From assembly GCF_003710905.1 (NCBI RefSeq), contig NZ_RHHV01000021.1, forward strand, positions 244,230 through 308,229: 64,000 bases of DNA. Direction: 5' to 3'. This stretch comes from Brevibacillus parabrevis (GTDB lineage Bacteria; Bacillota; Bacilli; Brevibacillales; Brevibacillaceae). The notes beneath the pieces were generated by a model. It did no database searches. It was not told where the DNA came from and was given only the letters and a program-made list of their open reading frames with translations. Within the stretch, counting starts at the first letter, position 1, and every line of letters starts with the position of its first letter. Positions 24,201 through 30,567 of the stretch are shown in pieces. The translations under genes were made by a program, and so were the position numbers.

Positions 24201-27200
24201 GTACAGGTGATCTGGCGAAGTGGCGCGCAGATGGCAATGTCGAGTTCCTGGGACGCAATGACCACCAGGTAAAAATCAGGGGTGTCCGCATCGAGCTAGG
24301 GGAAATCGAGACACAGCTGCGCAAGCTGGACGGAATTACGGAAGCAGTCGTGGTCGCAAGAGAAGATCACGGGCAGGAAAAGGAATTGTGCGCATACGTC
24401 GTGGCGGACCACAAGCTTGACACCGCAGAATTGCGGGCGAATTTGCTGAAGGAACTGCCGCAAGCGATGATTCCAGCGTATTTCGTCACCTTGGATGCGC
24501 TGCCGCTGACTGCCAATGGCAAAGTAGACAGACGTTCCTTGCCAGCGCCGGATGTCACCATGCTGAGAACGACCGAGTATGTAGCGCCGCGCTCCGTCTG
24601 GGAAGCCCGATTGGCCCAAGTATGGGAGCAGGTGCTGAATGTTCCGCAAGTGGGTGCGCTGGACGACTTTTTCGCGCTCGGCGGTCACTCCTTGCGTGCC
24701 ATGCGTGTCATTTCCAGCATGCACAACGAATACCAGGTCGACATCCCGCTGCGCATCTTGTTCGAAAAACCGACGATTCAGGAACTGGCGGCGTTCATCG
24801 AAGAGACAGCCAAAGGGAATGTCTTCTCGATCGAGCCTGTGCAAAAGCAAGCGTACTATCCGGTTTCCTCGGCACAAAAGCGCATGTACATCCTCGATCA
24901 ATTTGAGGGAGTCGGCATCAGCTACAACATGCCGTCGACCATGCTGATCGAAGGCAAGCTGGAGCGAACACGGGTGGAAGCGGCGTTCCAGCGCTTGATT
25001 GCGCGACATGAAAGCCTGCGCACTTCGTTTGCCGTCGTCAACGGAGAGCCTGTGCAAAACATTCACGAGGACGTTCCGTTTGCGCTTGCCTATTCGGAAG
25101 TCACAGAACAGGAGGCGCGCGAACTCGTTTCTTCTCTCGTGCAGCCGTTCGATCTGGAGGTCGCACCACTCATCCGCGTGTCGCTGCTGAAAATCGGCGA
25201 GGATCGTTACGTGCTCTTTACCGACATGCATCACAGCATTTCCGATGGCGTATCCTCCGGCATTCTTTTGGCAGAGTGGGTGCAGCTGTACCAGGGTGAC
25301 GTTTTGCCGGAGCTGCGTATCCAGTACAAGGACTTTGCTGTGTGGCAACAAGAGTTTTCCCAGTCGGCTGCCTTCCACAAGCAGGAAGCGTACTGGTTGC
25401 AAACGTTTGCCGATGACATTCCTGTGCTGAACTTGCCGACCGATTTCACCCGCCCCAGCACCCAAAGCTTTGCCGGGGATCAGTACACGATCGGCGCGGG
25501 CAAAGCGCTCACGGAAGGCTTGCACCAGTTGGCGCAGGCGACGGGAACGACTTTGTACATGGTTCTGCTCGCCGCGTACAACGTGCTGCTCGCCAAGTAT
25601 GCCGGGCAGGAGGACATCATCGTCGGCACGCCGATTACAGGCAGATCCCATGCCGATCTCGAACCGATCGTCGGCATGTTCGTGAACACGTTGGCGATGC
25701 GAAACAAACCGCAGCGCGAAAAGACTTTTAGCGAGTTTTTGCAAGAAGTCAAGCAAAATGCGCTGGATGCGTACGGCCATCAGGATTACCCGTTTGAAGA
25801 ACTGGTGGAAAAGCTCGCGATCGCGCGCGATTTGAGCCGAAATCCGCTGTTTGACACCGTGTTTACGTTCCAAAACAGCACGGAAGAGGTCATGACGCTG
25901 CCTGAATGCACGCTTGCGCCGTTTATGACGGACGAAACAGGCCAGCACGCCAAGTTCGACTTGACTTTCAGCGCTACGGAAGAGCGGGAAGAAATGACGA
26001 TTGGCGTGGAGTACAGCACAAGCTTGTTTACGCGGGAAACGATGGAACGGTTCAGCCGCCACTTCCTGGCGATTGCAGCGAGCATCGTGCAAAATCCGCA
26101 CATTCGCCTGAGCGAGATCGACATGCTTTTGCCAGAAGAAAAACAGCAGATTTTGGCCGGGTTCAACGATACAGCCGTCAGCTATCCCCTGGACAAAACG
26201 CTGCACCAGCTATTCGAAGAGCAGGTCGACAAAACCCCGGATCAGGCAGCGCTTCTCTTTAGCGAGCAATCGCTGACGTACAGCGAACTGAACGAGCGAG
26301 CAAACAGACTGGCAAGGGTCCTGCGCGCAAAAGGAGTCGGACCGGACCGTCTGGTAGCGATCATGGCGGAGCGCTCACCGGAAATGGTGATCGGTATTCT
26401 CGGTATTTTGAAGGCAGGCGGCGCTTATGTTCCCGTCGATCCCGGCTATCCGCAGGAGCGCATTCAGTACCTGCTCGAAGATAGCAACGCAGCCCTGCTG
26501 CTCAGCCAGGCGCATCTGTTGCCGCTGTTGGCCCAGGTGTCAAGCGAGCTGCCGGAGTGCCTTGATCTGAACGCTGAACTGGATGCCGGACTGAGCGGCT
26601 CCAACCTGCCAGCTGTCAACCAACCGACTGACCTTGCCTACGTCATCTATACATCCGGTACGACCGGCAAGCCGAAGGGTGTCATGATCCCGCATCAAGG
26701 AATCGCGAACTGCTTGCAGTGGAGAAGAGACGAATACGGGTTCGGGCCGAATGACAAGGCGTTGCAAGTGTTCTCCTTTGCCTTCGACGGTTTTGTAGCC
26801 AGCTTGTTCGCTCCGCTGCTCGGAGGGGCAACGTGCGTGTTGCCGCAAGAAGCAGCTGCCAAAGACCCGGTCGCGCTGAAAAAACTGATGGCCGCAACGG
26901 AAGTCACCCATTACTACGGCGTACCGAGTCTGTTCCAGGCCATTCTCGATTGCTCGACGACAACCGACTTCAATCAGTTGCGTTGCGTCACGCTGGGCGG
27001 CGAGAAGCTGCCTGTACAGCTTGTGCAAAAAACAAAAGAAAAGCATCCGGCAATCGAGATCAACAACGAGTACGGCCCGACGGAAAACAGCGTCGTCACC
27101 ACCATCTCGCGCTCGATTGAAGCGGGGCAAGCGATCACGATTGGCCGACCGCTTGCGAACGTCCAAGTCTACATTGTAGATGAGCAGCATCACTTGCAGC

Positions 27201-28690
27201 CGATTGGCGTGGCCGGTGAGCTGTGCATCGGCGGAGCCGGGCTTGCCAGAGGCTATCTGAACAAACCGGAGCTGACCGCAGAGAAGTTTGTCGCAAATCC
27301 GTTCCGACCAGGCGAACGCATGTACAAAACAGGCGACTTGGTGAAATGGCGGACGGATGGCACGATCGAGTACATCGGCCGCGCTGACGAACAGGTCAAG
27401 GTGAGAGGGTATCGCATCGAGATCGGCGAGATCGAGAGCGCCGTACTCGCTTACCAGGGCATCGATCAAGCGGTGGTCGTTGCGCGAGACGATGACGCTA
27501 CGGCTGGTTCCTATCTTTGCGCCTACTTTGTCGCAGCAACAGCCATATCCGTATCCGGCTTGAGAAGCCATCTGGCCAAAGAGCTGCCTGCTTACATGAT
27601 TCCGAGCTATTTCGTCGAGCTGGATCAGCTGCCGCTTTCCGCCAATGGAAAAGTGGATCGCAAAGCTTTGCCGAAGCCGCAACAGTCCGATGCGACCGTG
27701 CGCGAATACGTAGCGCCGAGAAATGCGACCGAACAGCAACTGGCAGCCATCTGGCAAGAAGTTTTGGGAGTAGAGCCAATCGGCATCACCGACCAGTTCT
27801 TTGAACTCGGAGGACATTCCTTAAAAGCTACGCTGCTGATTGCCAAAGTGTATGAGTACATGCAAATCGAGCTGCCGCTGAATCTCATCTTCCAGTATCC
27901 GACGATCGAAAAGGTGGCCGATTTCATCACGCATAAGCGCTTTGAGAGCAGATACGGCACAGCCATTTTGTTAAATCAGGAGACGGCGCGAAACGTATTT
28001 TGCTTCACGCCGATCGGCGCCCAAAGCGTGTACTACCAGAAGCTTGCGGCGGAAATTCAAGGCGTCTCTTTGTACAGCTTTGATTTCATCCAGGATGACA
28101 ACCGGATGGAGCAGTATATCGCGGCGATCACCGCAATTGATCCAAGCGGTCCGTACACGCTCATGGGCTACTCCTCGGGAGGCAATCTGGCTTTTGAAGT
28201 GGCGAAAGAACTGGAGGAGCGGGGCTATGGCGTCACCGACATCATCTTGTTCGACTCGTACTGGAAAGACAAGGCGATTGAGCGGACTGTCGCGGAAACA
28301 GAAAACGACATTGCCCAGCTATTCGCCGAGATTGGCGAAAACACCGAGATGTTCAACATGACGCAAGAAGACTTCCAGCTGTACGCCGCCAATGAGTTTG
28401 TCAAGCAAAGCTTCGTTCGCAAAACGGTCAGCTATGTGATGTTCCATAACAATCTGGTCAATACCGGAATGACGACTGCCGCGATCCACCTCATCCAATC
28501 CGAGCTGGAAGCAGACGAGGAAGCTCCGGTGGCAGCCAAGTGGAACGAATCAGCCTGGGCAAATGCAACGCAACGACTGCTGACGTACAGCGGGCACGGA
28601 ATCCACTCGCGCATGCTGGCAGGCGATTACGCGTCGCAAAATGCTTCGATTTTGCAAAACATCCTGCAAGAACTGTTCATCCTGAAATAA
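9230..28690 (+). CDS. tycC: Tyrocidine synthetase 3 (TycC), six modules plus thioesterase
   Basis: Adds Asn, Gln, Tyr, Val, Orn and Leu, then cyclises and releases the decapeptide. ATG 9230 is chosen because GAGG lies 6 bases upstream and the product is then 6486 residues. Approximate domains: C1 14-455, A1 457-945, PCP1 960-1030; module 2 1050-2070; module 3 2090-3110; module 4 3130-4145; module 5 4165-5190; module 6 5205-6235; TE 6245-6486. Codes: A1 DLTKIGEVG (Asn), A2 DAWQFGLID (Gln), A3 DALTTGEVV (Tyr), A4 DAFWIGGTF (Val), A5 DVGEIGSID (Orn), A6 DGAYTGEVV (Leu). C1 (YPLTPLQEGMLFH) differs from the YPVSSAQKRM-type C2-C6, as expected for a D-accepting domain after TycB's epimerase. All C domains keep HHxxxDG. 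No E domain is present. TE has G-Y-S6315-S-G as nucleophile elbow. A5 has GVTE in place of GPTE. Confidence 0.98.
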   Translation: MKKQENIAKIYPLTPLQEGMLFHTVTDTGSSAYCLQMSATIEGDFHLPLFEQSLNKLVENYEVLRTAFVYQNMQRPRQVVFKERKVTVPCENIAHLPSAEQDAYIQAYTKQHHTFDLTKDNLMKAAIFQTAENKYRLVWAFHHIIVDGWTLGVLLHKLLTYYAALRKGEPIPREATKPYSEYIKWLDKQNKDEALAYWQNYLAGYDHQAAFPKKKLGTEASRYEHVEAMFTIAPEKTQQLIQIANQNQATMSSVFQALWGILASTYKNADDVVFGSVVSGRPPQIQGIESMVGLFINTIPTRVQTNKQQTFSELLQTVQKQALASATYDFAPLYEIQSTTVLKQELIDHLVTFENYPDHSMKHLEESLGFQFTVESGDEQTSYDLNVVVALAPSNELYVKLSYNAAVYDSSFVNRIEGHLRTVIDQVIGNPHVHLHEIGIITEEEKQQLLVAYNDTAAEYPRDKTIFELIAEQASRTPAKAAVVCGEDTLTYQELMERSAQLANALREKGIASGSIVSIMAEHSLELIVAIMAVLRSGAAYLPIDPEYPQDRIQYLLDDSQTTLLLTQSHLQPNIQFAGSVLYLDDRSLYEGGSTSFAPESKPDDLAYMIYTSGSTGNPKGAMITHQGLVNYIWWANKVYVQGEAVDFPLYSSISFDLTVTSIFTPLLSGNTIHVYRGADKVQVILDIIKDNKVGIIKLTPTHLKLIEHIDGKASSIRRFIVGGENLPTKLAKQIYDHFGENVQIFNEYGPTETVVGCMIYLYDPQTTTQESVPIGVPADNVQLYLLDASMQPVPVGSLGEMYIAGDGVAKGYFNRPELTKEKFIDNPFRPGTKMYRTGDLAKWLPDGNMEYAGRMDYQVKIRGHRIEMGEIETRLTQHEAVKEAVVIVEKDESGQNVLYAYLVSERELTVAELREFLGRTLPSYMIPSFFIRLAEIPLTANGKVERKKLPKPAGAVVTGTAYAAPQNEIEAKLAEIWQQVLGISQVGIHDDFFDLGGHSLKAMTVVFQVSKALEVELPVKALFEHPTVAELARFLSRSEKTEYTAIQPVAAQEFYPVSSAQKRMYILQQFEGNGISYNISGAILLEGKLDYARFASAVQQLAERHEALRTSFHRIDGEPVQKVHEEVEVPLFMLEAPEDQAEKIMREFVRPFDLGVAPLMRTGLLKLGKDRHLFLLDMHHIISDGVSSQILLREFAELYQGADLQPLSLQYKDFAAWQNELFQTEAYKKQEQHWLNTFADEIPLLNLPTDYPRPSVQSFAGDLVLFAAGKELLERLQQVASETGTTLYMILLAAYNVLLSKYTGQEDIIVGTPVAGRSHADVENIMGIFVNTLALRNQPASSKTFAQFLQEVKQNALAAYDHQDYPFEELVEKLAIQRDISRNPLFDTLFSLENANQQSLAIAELTASPYELFNKISKFDLALNASESPADIQFQLTFATKLFKKETVERMARHYLEILRWISEQPTASLADIDMMTEAEKRTLLLNVNDTFVERTAATALHQLVEEQAARTPDEVAVVYEEYALTYRELNARANQLARLLRSHGTGPDTLIGIMVDRSPGMVVGMLAVLKAGGAYTPIDPSYPPERIQYMLSDSQAPILLTQRHLQELAAYQGEIIDVDEEAIYTGADTNLDNVTGKDDLAYVIYTSGSTGNPKGVMISHQAICNHMLWMRETFPLTTEDAVLQKTPFSFDASVWEFYLPLITGGQLVLAKPDGHRDIAYMTRLIRDEKITTLQMVPSLLDLVMTDPGWSACTSLQRVFCGGEALTPALVSRFYETQQAQLINLYGPTETTIDATYWPCPRQQEYSAIPIGKPIDNVRLYVVNASNQLQPVGVAGELCIAGDGLARGYWQREELTKASFVDNPFEPGGTMYRTGDMVRYLPDGHIEYLGRIDHQVKIRGHRIELGEIEATLLQHEAVKAVVVMARQDGKGQNSLYAYVVAEQDIQTAELRTYLSATLPAYMVPSAFVFLEQLPLSANGKVDRKALPQPEDAAASAAVYVAPRNEWEAKLAAIWESVLGVKPIGVHDHFFELGGHSLKAMHVISLLQRSFQVDVPLKVLFESPTIAGLAPLVAAARKGTYTAIHPVEKQEYYPVSAAQKRMFILQQMEGAGISYNMPGFMYLDGKLDTERLQQALKSLVQRHESLRTSFHSVQGETVQRVHDDVELAISFGEATEAETRQIAERFIQPFDLGTAPLLRAGLIKLAPERHLFMLDLHHIVVDGVSIGLLIEEFAQLYHGEDLPALRIQYKDFAKWQQDWFQTEEFAAQEAYWLNTFTGEIPVLNLPTDYPRPSVKSFAGDRFAFGSGTALPKQLHQLAQETGTTLYMVLLAAYNVLLSKYSRQEDIIVGAPTAGRSHAETESIVGMFVNTLALRNEPAGSKTFRDFLAEVKTNTLGAFEHQDYPLDELVDKLDMQRDLSRNPLFDTVFILQNMEQKPFEMEQLTITPYSAEVKQAKFDLSLEAYEENAEIIFSLDYSTKLFSRETIEKIATHFIQILRAVIAEPEMPLSEITMLTEAEKQRLLVDFNGAHKDFPQNKTLQALFEEQAEKSPQATAVEISGQPLSYQELNERANQLAATLRERGVQPDQPVGIMANRSVEMVVGILAILKAGGAYVPIDPEYPEERVAYMLTDCQARLVLTQKHLGAKLGSSVTAECLYLDDESNYGVHRSNLQPINTASDLAYIIYTSGTTGKPKGVMVEHRGIVNNVLWKKAEYQMKVGDRSLLSLSFAFDAFVLSFFTPVLSGATVVLAEDEEAKDPVSLKKLIAASRCTLMTGVPSLFQAILECSTPADIRPLQTVTLGGEKITAQLVEKCKQLNPDLVIVNEYGPTESSVVATWQRLAGPDAAITIGRPIANTSLYIVNQYHQLQPIGVVGEICIGGRGLARGYWNKPALTEEKFVSHPFAAGERMYKTGDLGKWLPDGTIEYIGRIDEQVKVRGYRIEIGEIESALLAAEKLTAAVVVVYEDQLGQSALAAYFTADEQLDVTKLWSHLSKRLPSYMIPAHFVQLDQLPLTPNGKVDKKALPKPEGKPVTEAQYVAPTNAVESKLAEIWERVLGVSGIGILDNFFQIGGHSLKAMAVAAQVHREYQVELPLKVLFAQPTIKALAQYVATSGKETYVPIEPAPLQEYYPVSSAQKRMYVLRQFADTGTVYNMPSALYIEGDLERKRFEAAIHGLVERHESLRTSFHTVNGEPVQRVHEHVELNVQYAEVTEAQVEPTVESFVQAFDLTKAPLLRVGLFKLAAKRHLFLLDMHHIISDGVSAGIIMEEFSKLYRGEELPALSVHYKDFAVWQSELFQSDVYTEHENYWLNAFSGDIPVLNLPADFSRPLTQSFEGDCVSFQADKALLDDLHKLAQESQSTLFMVLLAAYNVLLAKYSGQEDIVVGTPIAGRSHADIENVLGMFVNTLALRNYPVETKHFQAFLEEVKQNTLQAYAHQDYPFEALVEKLDIQRDLSRNPLFDTMFILQNLDQKAYELDGLKLEAYPAQAGNAKFDLTLEAHEDETGIHFALVYSTKLFQRESIERMAGHFLQVLRQVVADQATALREISLLSEEERRIVTVDFNNTFAAYPRDLTIQELFEQQAAKTPEHAAVVMDGQMLTYRELNEKANQLAHVLRQNGVGKESIVGLLADRSLEMITGIMGILKAGGAYLGLDPEHPSERLAYMLEDGGVKVVLVQKHLLPLVGEGLTPIVLEEESLHREDCGNPAIVNGASDLAYVMYTSGSTGKPKGVMVEHRNVTRLVTHTNYVQVRESDRMIQTGAIGFDAMTFEIFGALLHGASLYLVSKDVLLDAEKLGSFLRTNQITTMWLTSPLFNQLSQDNPAMFDSLRALIVGGEALSPKHINRVKSALPDLEIWNGYGPTENTTFSTCYLIEQHFEEQIPIGKPIANSTAYIVDGNNQPQPIGVPGELCVGGDGVARGYVNNPELTAEKFVPNPFAPGETMYRTGDLARWLPDGTIEYLGRIDQQVKIRGYRIELGEIETVLSQQAQVKEAVVAVIEEANGQKALCAYFVPEQAVDAAELREAMSKQLPGYMVPAYYVQMEKLPLTANGKVDRRALPQPSGERTTGSAFVAAQNDTEAKLQQIWQEVLGIPAIGIHDNFFEIGGHSLKAMNVITQVHKTFQVELPLKALFATPTIHELAAHIAESAFEQFETIQPVEPAAFYPVSFAQKRMYILHQFEGSGISYNVPSVLVLEGKLDYDRFAAAIQSLVRRHESLRTSFHSVNGEPLQRVHVDVELPVRLLEATEDQSESLIQELIQPFDLEIAPLFRVNLIKLGAERHLFFMDMHHIISDGVSLAVIVEEIASLYAGKQLSDLRIQYKDFAVWQTKLSQSDRFQKQEDFWTRTFAGEIPLLNLPHDYPRPSVQSFDGDTVALGTGHHLLEQLRKLAAETGTTLFMVLLAAYHVLLSKYAGQEEIVVGTPIAGRSHADVERIVGMFVNTLALKNTAAGSLSFRAFLEDVKQNALHAFEHQDYPFEHLVEKLQVRRDLSRNPLFDTMFSLGLAESAEGEVADLKVSPYPVNGHIAKFDLSLDAMEKQDGLLVQFSYCTKLFAKETVDRLAAHYVQLLQTITADPDIELARISVLSKAETEHMLHSFLATKTAYPTDKTFQKLFEEQVEKTPNEIAVLFGNEQLTYQELNAKANQLARVLRRKGVKPESTVGILVDRSLYMVIGMLAVLKAGGTFVPIDPDYPLERQAFMLEDSEAKLLLTLQKMNSQVAFPYETFYLDTETVDQEETGNLEHVAQPENAAYIIYTSGTTGKPKGVVIEHRSYANVAFAWKDEYHLDSFPVRLLQMASFAFDVSTGDFARALLTGGQLVICPNEVKMDPASLYEIIRRHEITIFEATPALIMPLMHYVYENELDMSQMKLLILGADSCPAEDFKTLLARFGQKMRIINSYGVTEACIDTSYYEETDVTAIRSGTVPIGKPLPNMTMYVVDAHLNLQPVGVVGELCIGGAGVARGYLNRPELTQEKFVPNPFAPGERLYRTGDLAKWRADGNVEFLGRNDHQVKIRGVRIELGEIETQLRKLDGITEAVVVAREDHGQEKELCAYVVADHKLDTAELRANLLKELPQAMIPAYFVTLDALPLTANGKVDRRSLPAPDVTMLRTTEYVAPRSVWEARLAQVWEQVLNVPQVGALDDFFALGGHSLRAMRVISSMHNEYQVDIPLRILFEKPTIQELAAFIEETAKGNVFSIEPVQKQAYYPVSSAQKRMYILDQFEGVGISYNMPSTMLIEGKLERTRVEAAFQRLIARHESLRTSFAVVNGEPVQNIHEDVPFALAYSEVTEQEARELVSSLVQPFDLEVAPLIRVSLLKIGEDRYVLFTDMHHSISDGVSSGILLAEWVQLYQGDVLPELRIQYKDFAVWQQEFSQSAAFHKQEAYWLQTFADDIPVLNLPTDFTRPSTQSFAGDQYTIGAGKALTEGLHQLAQATGTTLYMVLLAAYNVLLAKYAGQEDIIVGTPITGRSHADLEPIVGMFVNTLAMRNKPQREKTFSEFLQEVKQNALDAYGHQDYPFEELVEKLAIARDLSRNPLFDTVFTFQNSTEEVMTLPECTLAPFMTDETGQHAKFDLTFSATEEREEMTIGVEYSTSLFTRETMERFSRHFLAIAASIVQNPHIRLSEIDMLLPEEKQQILAGFNDTAVSYPLDKTLHQLFEEQVDKTPDQAALLFSEQSLTYSELNERANRLARVLRAKGVGPDRLVAIMAERSPEMVIGILGILKAGGAYVPVDPGYPQERIQYLLEDSNAALLLSQAHLLPLLAQVSSELPECLDLNAELDAGLSGSNLPAVNQPTDLAYVIYTSGTTGKPKGVMIPHQGIANCLQWRRDEYGFGPNDKALQVFSFAFDGFVASLFAPLLGGATCVLPQEAAAKDPVALKKLMAATEVTHYYGVPSLFQAILDCSTTTDFNQLRCVTLGGEKLPVQLVQKTKEKHPAIEINNEYGPTENSVVTTISRSIEAGQAITIGRPLANVQVYIVDEQHHLQPIGVAGELCIGGAGLARGYLNKPELTAEKFVANPFRPGERMYKTGDLVKWRTDGTIEYIGRADEQVKVRGYRIEIGEIESAVLAYQGIDQAVVVARDDDATAGSYLCAYFVAATAISVSGLRSHLAKELPAYMIPSYFVELDQLPLSANGKVDRKALPKPQQSDATVREYVAPRNATEQQLAAIWQEVLGVEPIGITDQFFELGGHSLKATLLIAKVYEYMQIELPLNLIFQYPTIEKVADFITHKRFESRYGTAILLNQETARNVFCFTPIGAQSVYYQKLAAEIQGVSLYSFDFIQDDNRMEQYIAAITAIDPSGPYTLMGYSSGGNLAFEVAKELEERGYGVTDIILFDSYWKDKAIERTVAETENDIAQLFAEIGENTEMFNMTQEDFQLYAANEFVKQSFVRKTVSYVMFHNNLVNTGMTTAAIHLIQSELEADEEAPVAAKWNESAWANATQRLLTYSGHGIHSRMLAGDYASQNASILQNILQELFILK

Positions 28691-28707
28691 GACGGCAAAT
28701 GTGTAAG

Positions 28708-28745
28708 GGATTCCCCTTGGGAGAAAGCTGTTCCGAGGGGAGTCC
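28708..28745 (+). promoter_or_regulatory. 13-bp hairpin in the tycC-tycD gap
   Basis: Bases 28708-28720 pair with 28733-28745 (two G-U wobbles) around a 12-nt loop. No T-run follows, so full termination is unlikely. It may lower expression of the downstream exporter genes or protect the 3' end of the tycC message; that is inference. Confidence 0.6.
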
Positions 28746-28775
28746 ATCCCTAACATCCTTGGAGAGGAGCCGCAC

Positions 28776-30563
28776 ATGATTGTTACCAAGCAAGATCCAC
28801 AGACAAGGAAAAGGAAAAACGCCGTATTCGGCTGGGTATTGTCGTTTGTCAAGCCGTACCGAAATTGGGTAGTCATCTGCATCCTTGCTTCACTGCTCGT
28901 CGCGGTGGCAGACATTTTGATGGGGGTCCTGATTCAGCGCATGGTCGAACATACAAACGACTTTGACAAGCTGCTCCATATCGCCCTGATCATTTTTTGT
29001 CTCACCATCGTCGGTTTTCTTGCGAAGTATTTTATTACATACTCAGCCGCGCGGTTTAGCGCCAGAGCCATGCGGGATTTGAAAAACAAAATGGCGGCGC
29101 ATCTCGAAAAAGTCCCGATGTCCACGATGGATCAATATCATTCGGGCGATCTCGTTTCTCGCTTGACGAGCGATGCGCAAATCTTGCAAAGCTTTTTGCA
29201 GCAGCACTTTTTCCAACTGTTCTATTTGCCGGTTGTGTTTGCCGGGGCACTGACCTTGCTGCTGTCGATCAATTGGAAGCTGATCATTTTCAGCGTCGCG
29301 ATTCTGCCCATTGCTATCGTGATTACAGGGAGAATGAGCAGACCTTTGCAAACGTATGCCGAGCGCATGCAGGAGCATTTGGGGCAAGCCAATACCGTTG
29401 CCCAGGACACTTTGTCCGGGATTCACATGGTGAAAGCTTTTCAACTGGAAGACGTGATGTACCGCAAATACGCAGCGGGCATGAAGCAGGTGCTGAAAAA
29501 CGGCATACTGGCTGAGAAAAAGCGCGCCTGGATGACCGCTCCCGGAATTTTGCTGTTTTCTGCGCCGATCCTGTTTTTTGTCGCCTACGGTGGCTACTTG
29601 ATTCAGACCGGGGAGCTGAGCTTGGGCAGCCTGGTCATTTTCAGCTATTTGCTTCACTTTATTATCGAGCCGCTGTCACTCGCCCCTGTGCTGTTTGCCC
29701 AAGTCCAGGAGACTTCCGGGGCAGCCAAGCGCCTGCAAGACATTTTTTTGCAGCCTGTGGAGGAAAATGGCCGGACAGCTATTCCGATTGATCCAGCAGC
29801 CGTTCCGGTCGAGTTTGAGAACGTCTCGTTTGCCTACGAAAAAACGAAGATACTCGAAAATGTAAGCTTTGTGTTGCCGCCAAACAAAACCGTTGCCTTG
29901 GTCGGAGCGAGCGGCAGCGGCAAGAGCACCATCCTGAAATTGCTGTGCGGGTTTTACCGCATCGAGCCAGGCAACGGGTGCATGAGAGTGTTCGGACACT
30001 CCCTGAACGACTGGAATACCGCGGAGATGCGCCATTATTTGTCGCTGGTTTCGCAGGATACGACGCTCTTCCCGGTATCGATTGCGGAAAATATCTCGTA
30101 CGGCCGGGTGCATGCGACGCGAGACGAGATTATCGCAGCGGCGAAAGCGGCCAATGCGCATGATTTCATCCTGGAGCTGCCCCAGGGCTATGAAACAAAA
30201 GTCGGGGAACGAGGCTCCCGTCTCTCCGGCGGGCAAAAACAGCGCATTGCCATTGCCCGCGCGCTTTTGAAGGATGCACCGATTTTGCTGCTGGATGAAC
30301 CGACGTCAGCCCTCGATACGGAGTCTGAGGCACTCGTTCAGGAGGCGCTGGAAAATGTAATGCGCAATCGGACGGTACTGGTCATTGCCCATCGTCTCTC
30401 CACGATCAAAGATGCGGATGAAGTGCTTGTCCTGGAGCAAGGGCAAATCGTCGAAAGAGGCACGCACTACGAATTGCTTGCCCAAGGCGGCGTGTACACC
30501 CGCTTGTATCAAAAACAGTTTGCTACAGATGAACAAAGAGCGCTGGCAGCAGAGGGGGTATAG
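28776..30563 (+). CDS. tycD: ABC exporter half-transporter TycD (membrane + ATPase fused)
   Basis: Type IV ABC exporter of 595 residues, probably acting with TycE to export tyrocidine or protect the producer; the position in the operon supports this but transport is not shown by sequence. N-terminal membrane domain (~30-320) with several hydrophobic segments, followed by a nucleotide-binding domain: Walker A GASGSGKST (~380), signature LSGGQKQR (~487), Walker B ILLLDEPTSALD. ATG 28776 has GGAGAGGAG about 8 bases upstream. The next gene starts 5 bases after its TAG stop, so the two are probably translationally coupled. Confidence 0.93.
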   Translation: MIVTKQDPQTRKRKNAVFGWVLSFVKPYRNWVVICILASLLVAVADILMGVLIQRMVEHTNDFDKLLHIALIIFCLTIVGFLAKYFITYSAARFSARAMRDLKNKMAAHLEKVPMSTMDQYHSGDLVSRLTSDAQILQSFLQQHFFQLFYLPVVFAGALTLLLSINWKLIIFSVAILPIAIVITGRMSRPLQTYAERMQEHLGQANTVAQDTLSGIHMVKAFQLEDVMYRKYAAGMKQVLKNGILAEKKRAWMTAPGILLFSAPILFFVAYGGYLIQTGELSLGSLVIFSYLLHFIIEPLSLAPVLFAQVQETSGAAKRLQDIFLQPVEENGRTAIPIDPAAVPVEFENVSFAYEKTKILENVSFVLPPNKTVALVGASGSGKSTILKLLCGFYRIEPGNGCMRVFGHSLNDWNTAEMRHYLSLVSQDTTLFPVSIAENISYGRVHATRDEIIAAAKAANAHDFILELPQGYETKVGERGSRLSGGQKQRIAIARALLKDAPILLLDEPTSALDTESEALVQEALENVMRNRTVLVIAHRLSTIKDADEVLVLEQGQIVERGTHYELLAQGGVYTRLYQKQFATDEQRALAAEGV

Positions 30564-30567
30564 GGTT

